Under the pieces are notes generated by a model. That model worked only from the letters and a program-made list of their open reading frames with translations, ran no database searches and was not told the origin of the DNA. A stretch of DNA of 8,814 nucleotides from Propionibacteriaceae bacterium (lineage in GTDB: Bacteria > Actinomycetota > Actinomycetes > Propionibacteriales > Propionibacteriaceae). The translations under genes and the position numbers were made by a program. The stretch is taken from positions 1 to 8,814 of the forward strand of contig JAIRKB010000242.1 of the NCBI GenBank assembly GCA_031260385.1, in the 5' to 3' direction. Shown here one piece after another: positions 1-4,904 of the stretch (position 1 is its first letter; every line of letters starts with the position of its first letter).

Positions 1-2006
1 CTATTGCCCTCATCGAGGATCATCTTGGCGGTGACCGCCCGGACAAACTCCGGCGAATCGGCCGGCACCGGCGCAATGAACCCCCGCTCGCCGATCACCG
101 CCGCCGGGACATCAACCTCGAACAACCCAGCGATCGAGTGATCAACAGCGGTGTGGTTCTTGGCGACAATCTCGGCGCTCTTCTTGCCATAGGTCTTAGT
201 GATCGACGCCTTCACCGCCTCGATCGCGGTGTCCTTCGGCAAGACCCCAGAGATCGCAAAGAAGCAGGTTTGGAGAACGGTGTTGGTCCGGGAACCGAGC
301 CCGGCCTCCCGCGCTACCTGGTTCGCATCGATGACATAGACCGCAATCCCCAGCTCGATTATCCGCGCTTGCATCGGCGCCGGGAGGTTGGCGAAGACCT
401 CGGCCGCCGGGTAAGGGGAGTTCAGCAGCAGCACGGTCCCCGGGCGGGCCAAGGTCAAGACATCGACCCGCTCCAAGACCGACCACTGATGGCAGCCGAT
501 GAAGTCGGCTTTGGCGATCAGGTAGGGCGCGCGAATCGGGTCCGGGCCGAAGCGCAGGTGCGAGACGGTGCGCGAGCCAGACTTCTTCGAGTCATAAACA
601 AAATAACCCTGGGCGTAAAGCGGCTCACTGCCGCCTTCGGGAATAGTCGATCCCAAGATCTTGATGGTGTTCTTATTGGCCCCGACCGTGCCATCGGAAC
701 CCAAGCCATAGAAGACCGCCCGAGTGGTCGCTGGATCCTCGATATCGAAGTCGGGATCATAGTCAAGACTAGTCAGCGTGACATCGTCGTTGATCCCAAT
801 CGTGAACCGGGGACGCGGGCTCGCCTTGGCTAACTCGGCAAAGATCCCCGCCACCATCGCCGGAGTGAAATCCTTCGATGACAAGCCATAACGCCCACCG
901 ACCACCCGTGGCATACTAGCCAAGCGACCATCAGTGTAGGCCTCACCGAGGGTTGACAAGACATCCAAGAACAGCGGTTCGCCATTCGAGCCTGGTTCCT
1001 TGGTCCGATCCAAGACCGCGATCTTGGTCGAGGTCTTCGGCAACGCCGCCAGGAAGGCTTCCACCGGCCAGGGGCGGTAAAGCCGAATCTGCAGCACGCC
1101 CACCTTCGCCCCAGAGCGGTTGAGATAGGCGACCGTCTCGGTGGCGACCTGCGCCCCCGACCCCATGATCACCAACACTGTCTCGGCGTCCGGCGCCCCG
1201 AAATATTCGACCAGTGAGTAACCCCGCCCGGTCCGGGCTTCAAACCGCGCCATAACCTCACTAACGATCCCTGGCACGGCAGCATAGAACCGATTGGCGG
1301 TCTCGCGCGACTGGAAGTAGGTGTCGGGGTTTTGCGCCGTACCCCGAATATAGGGGTGTTCGGGAGACAAGGCCCGCTCCCGGTGGGCCCGCACCAACTC
1401 AACCGGCACCATCGCCCGCAGATCATCATCCGACAGCAACGACAAGGTGTTCAGCTCATGGGAGGTCCGGAAGCCATCAAAGAAATGGACGAAGGGGACC
1501 CGTGACTCCATGGTCGCCACCTGCGCGATCAGCGCCATATCATGGGCCTCCTGCACCGAAGCCGACCCCAGCAAAGCAAAACCGGTCTGGCGCACGGCCA
1601 TCACATCCTGATGGTCGCCAAAGATCGACAGCCCTTGGGTGGCCAGCGAGCGGGCCGCCACATGGAAGACGGTCGACGTCAACTCGCCAGCAATCTTGTA
1701 CATATTGGGGATCATCAGCAACAACCCTTGCGAAGCCGTGAAGGTCGTCGCCATTGCCCCGCCTTGGAGCGCGCCGTGCATCGTGCCAGCGGCACCGGCC
1801 TCTGATTGCATCTCGATCACCGTCGGCACGGTGCCGAAGATATTAGTCTTGCCTTTCGCCGCCCACTCGTCGGCTAGTTCAGCCATCGTCGAAGAGGGGG
1901 TGATCGGGTAGATCGCGCATAGTTCATTACAACGATAGGCGACTAGGGCGGTCGCCTCGTTGCCATCGATGATGCCGCGCTTGATCGTGTCTTTAGGGGT
2001 TTTCAT
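1..2006 (-). CDS. nifJ: Pyruvate:ferredoxin (flavodoxin) oxidoreductase, N-terminal part (gene runs off the window)
   Basis: This cytoplasmic, oxygen-sensitive enzyme converts pyruvate and CoA to acetyl-CoA and CO2, passing two electrons to ferredoxin or flavodoxin through thiamine diphosphate and Fe-S clusters. The minus-strand frame is open from ATG 2006 to base 1 (668 codons, about 55-57% of a usual 1170-1230 aa NifJ). The protein starts MKTPKDTIKRGIIDGNEA. The domain I motif YPITPSS (T36), EMQSEAGAAG (E69) and R119 line up with T31, E64 and R114 of the Desulfovibrio africanus enzyme, which act on pyruvate/ThDP. FTASQGLLLMIPNMYKI, GDHQD, FFDGFRTSHE, RGTAQNPD, LDRTKEPG, GADGTVGANK-like GSDGTVGANK and YDSKKSG follow in NifJ order, covering domains I-III and entry into IV. 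The ferredoxin and main ThDP domains lie outside the window. A GGAG at 2013-2016 sits 6 nt before ATG 2006. An in-frame ATG at 2018 overlaps the upstream stop (TGATG) and is the alternative start. It is co-transcribed with the GltD-like gene. Family assignment is near certain. Confidence 0.96.
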   Translation of the reverse strand, partial: MKTPKDTIKRGIIDGNEATALVAYRCNELCAIYPITPSSTMAELADEWAAKGKTNIFGTVPTVIEMQSEAGAAGTMHGALQGGAMATTFTASQGLLLMIPNMYKIAGELTSTVFHVAARSLATQGLSIFGDHQDVMAVRQTGFALLGSASVQEAHDMALIAQVATMESRVPFVHFFDGFRTSHELNTLSLLSDDDLRAMVPVELVRAHRERALSPEHPYIRGTAQNPDTYFQSRETANRFYAAVPGIVSEVMARFEARTGRGYSLVEYFGAPDAETVLVIMGSGAQVATETVAYLNRSGAKVGVLQIRLYRPWPVEAFLAALPKTSTKIAVLDRTKEPGSNGEPLFLDVLSTLGEAYTDGRLASMPRVVGGRYGLSSKDFTPAMVAGIFAELAKASPRPRFTIGINDDVTLTSLDYDPDFDIEDPATTRAVFYGLGSDGTVGANKNTIKILGSTIPEGGSEPLYAQGYFVYDSKKSGSRTVSHLRFGPDPIRAPYLIAKADFIGCHQWSVLERVDVLTLARPGTVLLLNSPYPAAEVFANLPAPMQARIIELGIAVYVIDANQVAREAGLGSRTNTVLQTCFFAISGVLPKDTAIEAVKASITKTYGKKSAEIVAKNHTAVDHSIAGLFEVDVPAAVIGERGFIAPVPADSPEFVRAVTAKMILDEGN

Positions 2007-2012
2007 CTTGGG

Positions 2013-2016
2013 CTCC
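2013..2016 (-). promoter_or_regulatory. Shine-Dalgarno of nifJ deciding between two starts
   Basis: On the minus strand GGAG is followed by CCCAAG and then ATG at 2006, an ideal 6-nt spacing. This favours 2006 over the in-frame ATG at 2018. The 2018 ATG shares one base with the upstream stop (TGATG) and has no good purine box before it. Either way the two genes are close enough for translational coupling. Confidence 0.6.
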
Positions 2017-2017
2017 A

Positions 2018-3652
2018 TCAACGTTCAGGGATCATCTCTATGGCATGGACCGGGCATTGTTCAGCGCAGGAGGCGCAACCCGTACATTTCTCGTAGTTAT
2101 AGCGGTAGCGATAACCCTTGCCTAGCTTGATCACGGCATCCTCCGGACAAGCCCCCAGGCAGCCGTCACATTCAATACAGTTACCGCAGCTCAGGCAACG
2201 TACGGCTTCAAAGCGCGCCTCCTGGGCGGACAACCCGCGCACAATCTCCTGAAAGTCACTACGTTGATCAACATCCAGCTCCGATTGCATCCGCCGAGCA
2301 TGGTCACCGAAATACCACAGGTGAAGCATCTCAAACCGCGCTAGCGGCGGCTTGACGTGCCCGGGGGATTGGCGGGAGAACAGCCAGGCGTCGATCATCC
2401 GGGCGGCGCGTTTGCCGTGGCCGACGCCGATGGTGACCGTCCGATCGGAGGGTACGGCGTCGCCACCCGCGAAAATACCGGGGATATCGGTCATCAGCGT
2501 CTCGGGGTTGACCTTGACGACATCATTTTCGAACCCCAGCCCCGGGATGCGGCGCAGGAAGTTGGAGTCGGTCTCCTGCCCGATGGCCATGATCAGGGTG
2601 TCCGCTTGGAGGGTTTCGACCTCCCCGGTCCCCACCGCGCGCCCCGCAGCATCAAGTTCCATGACTTCGAGTTGGATCGTGTCAGCGTCGACCTCCGTGA
2701 TGGTCCGCAAGCAGCGGAACTCCACGCCTTCCCGGATCGCCTCTTCGCGTTCGTCACTGTGAGCGGGCATTTGCTCGATCGTACGGCGGTAGACGACGAT
2801 CGACTCTTCGGCGCCGAGGCGCCGCGCGACCCGAGCGGCATCCATCGCCGTATTGCCACCACCGTAAACCGCAACCCGACGCCCGATCGGGGGGCGACCG
2901 CCCTCAGCGACCTCTTTCAGGAAGCTAACAGCGTCGATCATCCGCGAGGCATCGCCGCTGGGGATATCAACCCGCTTGCTAAGCCCGGCGCCAATCGCGA
3001 CGAAGACGGCGTGGAAGTTGCCCTCCGACTGGGCCTTAATCAGGTCTTTTACCCAATAGTTGTTCCGGAAGACCACGCCTAGGTCTCGTAGACGATCGAT
3101 TTCACCGTCAAGGACGTCGCGTGGTAGGCGATATTCAGGAATGCCATAGCGCATCATGCCACCCGGTTGCTCAGCTCCGTCGCGTACTTCAACATGATGA
3201 CCAAGCCGCGCCAGATGGTAAGCGCAACTGAGCCCGGCCGGACCGGCGCCGATAATCAGGATCCGAAAACCGGTCGGGTGGTCGGGAGCCGGGAAACTCC
3301 AACCTTCCGCCAAAGCCAGGTCGCCGAGATAACGTTCCACGCCGTGGATCGAGATCGCCTGATCGAGGTCACCGCGATTACAAGCCGACTCGCAGGGATG
3401 GTAACAAACCCGACCGTGAATCGCTGGGAAGGGGTTGGCTTCGACCAAGACCGACCAGGCCTGGTGAGGCTGTTCCGCCTTGACAAGGCGGAGATACTCT
3501 TGAATGTTCTCCCCCGCTGGGCAAGCGTCATTACAGGGCGGTAGGAGGTCGACATAGACCGGCATCCGGGTGCGTACGGGACCAACGCGCCCGGTTGTCG
3601 CTGCCAGATCGGGCAGGGCGGTGAGGTCGTGGGTCTGGGTCATCGCAGGCAC
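2018..3652 (-). CDS. GltD-like FAD/NAD(P)H oxidoreductase with C-terminal 2x[4Fe-4S] ferredoxin domain
   Basis: This is a cytoplasmic flavoprotein (544 aa) of the glutamate synthase small-subunit/NfnB/dihydropyrimidine dehydrogenase domain family that moves electrons between NAD(P)H, FAD and Fe-S clusters. The N-terminal Fe-S domain (about 30-115) has C40, C44, C83, C87 and C91 (CNDACPAG, RVCYHPCESAC). The FAD fold starts at GAGPAG (135-140) and ends at GIFAGGDAV (392-400). The inner nucleotide fold has GGGNTAMDAARVARRLGA (264-281) and VYRR (287-290), arginines that suggest NADPH. The tail carries two ferredoxin motifs, C492/C495/C498/C502 and C523/C526/C529/C533, plus extra C486 and C489. 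The ferredoxin tail is absent from classical GltD, and no gltB is seen, so glutamate synthase is unlikely. It directly precedes nifJ, suggesting NAD(P)H:ferredoxin exchange coupled to pyruvate oxidation (inference). The start is GTG 3652; ATG 3643 (MTQTHD) is equally possible and neither has a strong Shine-Dalgarno. Confidence 0.9.
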   Translation of the reverse strand: MPAMTQTHDLTALPDLAATTGRVGPVRTRMPVYVDLLPPCNDACPAGENIQEYLRLVKAEQPHQAWSVLVEANPFPAIHGRVCYHPCESACNRGDLDQAISIHGVERYLGDLALAEGWSFPAPDHPTGFRILIIGAGPAGLSCAYHLARLGHHVEVRDGAEQPGGMMRYGIPEYRLPRDVLDGEIDRLRDLGVVFRNNYWVKDLIKAQSEGNFHAVFVAIGAGLSKRVDIPSGDASRMIDAVSFLKEVAEGGRPPIGRRVAVYGGGNTAMDAARVARRLGAEESIVVYRRTIEQMPAHSDEREEAIREGVEFRCLRTITEVDADTIQLEVMELDAAGRAVGTGEVETLQADTLIMAIGQETDSNFLRRIPGLGFENDVVKVNPETLMTDIPGIFAGGDAVPSDRTVTIGVGHGKRAARMIDAWLFSRQSPGHVKPPLARFEMLHLWYFGDHARRMQSELDVDQRSDFQEIVRGLSAQEARFEAVRCLSCGNCIECDGCLGACPEDAVIKLGKGYRYRYNYEKCTGCASCAEQCPVHAIEMIPER

Positions 3653-3784
3653 CGTTCCACTGAGCCAACTCGGCAGACGAACTCCATGAAGTCTGGGGTG
3701 AATGTGAGAACAATCATGGAAATCAGCTTAACGCAGATATGGCCCAAGGGAGCGAAGTTGGCGACGCCACCCCAAACCCGATCG

Positions 3785-3815
3785 AACCCCGGTTGACTTG
3801 CGACAAGACCGGGTT
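3785..3815. repeat. Imperfect inverted repeat, candidate operator
   Basis: The outer arms AACCCCGGT (3785-3793) and ACCGGGTT (3808-3815) pair with one bulged C. Inside them CTTG (3797-3800) and CAAG (3804-3807) pair around CGA, leaving TGA unpaired on one side. Both flanking genes point away, so a terminator role makes little sense. A protein-binding site, or chance in G+C-rich DNA, are the options. Confidence 0.4.
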
Positions 3816-3852
3816 ATGGAAATAGTGACGAAAAGCAAACAAGGCCTTAAAC

Positions 3853-3858
3853 TATCCT
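3853..3858 (+). promoter_or_regulatory. Candidate -10 box (TATCCT) for the membrane protein gene
   Basis: TATCCT matches the TAnnnT -10 pattern and is the same hexamer found before the second penicillin-binding protein gene. Transcription would start near 3865, giving a leader of about 49 nt that includes the palindromes and the Shine-Dalgarno. No clear -35 lies 16-18 nt upstream. A TTGACT at 3793-3798 is too far away for this box. Confidence 0.35.
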
Positions 3859-3863
3859 CACAC

Positions 3864-3886
3864 TTGATGATCAACGGGTGATCACC
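3864..3886. repeat. Two adjacent palindromes, candidate operator
   Basis: TTGAT-G-ATCAA (3864-3874) is followed two bases later by the perfect 10-bp palindrome GGTGATCACC (3877-3886). Both contain TGATCA or a near match. They sit just downstream of the TATCCT box and upstream of the Shine-Dalgarno, where a bound repressor would block transcription. The regulator is unknown. Confidence 0.4.
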
Positions 3887-3901
3887 AGGCACGGAGATTA
3901 C

Positions 3902-3907
3902 AAGGAG
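3902..3907 (+). promoter_or_regulatory. Strong Shine-Dalgarno AAGGAG for the membrane protein gene
   Basis: AAGGAG is separated by TCAAAT (6 nt) from ATG 3914. This fixes the start there rather than at the in-frame GTG 3878, which would put the site inside the coding region. Confidence 0.85.
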
Positions 3908-3913
3908 TCAAAT

Positions 3914-4744
3914 ATGGCGACACAAAAGAAGATCGTCAGCGCCGAGCCCCTAAAAGAGCCCAAGGGTTCAGCTAATGAGATCATTCCCCCCGAACACAAG
4001 AAGAAGGCCCTCGGCCTGCGCATCATTGCTATCCTCCTTTGGGTGTTAGCGATTGGCGCCGAAGCTTTCGCGATTTTCTGGCTACTAAAGCATACGGAAC
4101 TTAATGGCTTCCTCTACTGGCTGATCGGGGCCTTTGTCGTGATCGGCATCTTCGCCCTCGTCGGGTCGATGTTGTGGAAGAAAGCTAACCGCTGGGATCC
4201 GGCTCCGAAGAAGCAGGCCTTCCGCTTCTTCGTCCAGAATCAACTCGGCGCGATCATCGCGATTATCGCCTTCCTACCGTTGATCATCCTGATCTTCCTC
4301 AACAAGGACATGGACCAGAAGGATCGCAATATCGCTGGCATCATCGGCATCGTCGCCTTGCTGGTGGTCGGCTTGGCTAGTGTCGACTGGAATCCGCCGT
4401 CGCTTGAGGAACGCTCGGAGCAAGCGTCGGTGGTCTACGCCTATACCGGCTCGGACCAGGTTTACTGGGTTCAGGGTGGCTCGGTCTATCACCTGTGTGC
4501 GGAATATCCTGCCGGCACGACCATCCCCCCGCTGGCTCGTGGTGGCGACGATAATGTCGTCTACTCCGGTACGGTTGAACAAGCTAATGAGGCTGGCAAG
4601 CTCCGCTTGAGCATGTATGGCTACAAGGAATGCGGCTATGTTGAAGGTCAACCGACCTACGGTGATCTGCCAACCGGCAATGGGGGCGGTGACGATACCG
4701 ATACCGGTGACGGTGGCGACGACAACCCAGATGACGGCGAGTAG
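3914..4744 (+). CDS. Hypothetical four-TM membrane protein with soluble C-terminal domain and acidic tail
   Basis: I do not recognise a named family. The 276-aa product has a lysine-rich, charged N-terminus (1-33), then four hydrophobic segments at about 34-58, 66-88, 111-130 and 139-157. The loop between segments 2 and 3 is basic (KKANRWDPAPKKQAFR), so by the positive-inside rule the N-terminus, this loop and the C-terminal domain are cytoplasmic (inference). The soluble part (about 160-250) contains VYWVQGGSVYHLC, then VVYSGTVEQANEAGK and YKECGY. This SVYHxC...GT..EA..AGK pattern resembles, in degenerate form, small Cys/His domains found at the ends of many Gram-positive proteins. The only cysteines are C195 and C240; with H193 they could bind a metal. 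Residues 255-276 are Gly/Asp-rich, with nine acidic residues. It stands alone, with a divergent promoter region before it and hairpins after. Certainty is high that it is a real gene and low on function. Confidence 0.85.
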   Translation: MATQKKIVSAEPLKEPKGSANEIIPPEHKKKALGLRIIAILLWVLAIGAEAFAIFWLLKHTELNGFLYWLIGAFVVIGIFALVGSMLWKKANRWDPAPKKQAFRFFVQNQLGAIIAIIAFLPLIILIFLNKDMDQKDRNIAGIIGIVALLVVGLASVDWNPPSLEERSEQASVVYAYTGSDQVYWVQGGSVYHLCAEYPAGTTIPPLARGGDDNVVYSGTVEQANEAGKLRLSMYGYKECGYVEGQPTYGDLPTGNGGGDDTDTGDGGDDNPDDGE

Positions 4745-4764
4745 TCGAACTATCAGCTAACACC

Positions 4765-4784
4765 TGAGGGGGACGACCCCCTCA
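4765..4784 (+). terminator. Hairpin 1, likely transcription terminator
   Basis: TGAGGGGG and CCCCCTCA form a perfect 8-bp stem around the loop ACGA, beginning 21 nt after the stop codon of the membrane protein gene. No T-run follows, so it is not a classical intrinsic terminator. Stem-only terminators are proposed for high-G+C bacteria, and RNA end protection is another option. Confidence 0.5.
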
Positions 4785-4792
4785 ACCCCCGC

Positions 4793-4808
4793 CGGGCCTG
4801 GCGGCCCG
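4793..4808. repeat. Hairpin 2
   Basis: CGGGCC and GGCCCG pair (6 bp) around TGGC, between the two G/C-tract hairpins. It may be part of a composite terminator or a dispersed intergenic repeat unit. Confidence 0.4.
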
Positions 4809-4831
4809 TACGGTAAGAACGAATATTGCGA

Positions 4832-4851
4832 GAGGGGGGGCAACCCCCCTC
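4832..4851. repeat. Hairpin 3 with GNRA-type loop
   Basis: GAGGGGGG and CCCCCCTC form a perfect 8-bp stem closed by GCAA, a GNRA tetraloop that is very stable in RNA. It closely resembles hairpin 1 in stem sequence and length. It lies 41 nt before the presumed transcript start of the next gene, so it is either part of the upstream terminator or a repeated element. No T-run follows. Confidence 0.45.
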
Positions 4852-4892
4852 GACCGTTGAGCCCTTCTAAAAGCTTCCTCAGGTGTCTGTGG

Positions 4893-4898
4893 TAGCCT
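4893..4898 (+). promoter_or_regulatory. Candidate -10 box (TAGCCT) giving a leaderless mRNA
   Basis: TAGCCT ends 6 nt before ATG 4905, so with its last base at -7 the transcript would begin exactly on the A of the start codon. No Shine-Dalgarno is present (CCTGAAGAT precedes ATG). The surrounding GGTAGCCTG matches GGTATCCTG in front of the paralogue. No recognisable -35. Confidence 0.5.
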
Positions 4899-4904
4899 GA
4901 AGAT

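Larger units (their letters stand above)
3653..3913. other. Divergent intergenic region
   Basis: This 261-bp stretch separates the minus-strand redox operon from the plus-strand membrane protein gene, so promoters for both must lie here or be internal. It holds an imperfect inverted repeat at 3785-3815, a TATCCT box at 3853-3858, and two adjacent palindromes at 3864-3886. For the minus strand I see only a weak TAAGCT box (3730-3725) with no convincing -35 and do not call it. No ORF here looks coding. A GTG at 3878 is in frame with the downstream gene but is poorer than ATG 3914. Confidence 0.7.
4745..4904. other. Intergenic stretch with three G+C-rich hairpins
   Basis: This 160-bp gap between the membrane protein gene and the first penicillin-binding protein gene holds three hairpins (4765-4784, 4793-4808, 4832-4851) and then the promoter-like box of the next gene. 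No plausible coding frame is seen. Confidence 0.7.

Noticed and set aside
138..833. Long plus-strand open frame of 231 codons opposite nifJ
   Set aside because: It is a G+C-driven shadow of the minus-strand nifJ frame, which has clear family motifs through this whole stretch. The antisense product is Arg/Gly/Asp-rich with no recognisable domain.
2357..3082. Plus-strand open frame of 241 codons opposite the GltD-like gene
   Set aside because: It lies fully inside a strongly conserved flavoprotein gene on the other strand, and its composition is typical of antisense shadows.
2018..3652. Glutamate synthase small subunit (gltD) proper
   Set aside because: The ferredoxin tail, the different N-terminal cysteine pattern and nifJ rather than gltB as a neighbour argue against it.
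3793..3821. TTGACT followed by TATGGA as a plus-strand promoter
   Set aside because: The -10 matches only three consensus positions and the spacing is 16 bp. It is weaker than the TATCCT box at 3853, though not excluded.
3878..3913. GTG start 12 codons upstream of the membrane protein start
   Set aside because: It has no ribosome site, would translate through a palindrome, and would bury the perfect AAGGAG that serves ATG 3914.
4765..4784. Classical Rho-independent terminator
   Set aside because: The stem is strong but no T-run follows, so I call it only as a likely non-canonical terminator.
4765..4851. CRISPR-like repeats or a riboswitch before the PBP gene
   Set aside because: Only two similar short hairpins without unique spacers of even length. 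The predicted PBP transcript starts downstream of them, so they could not act in its leader.
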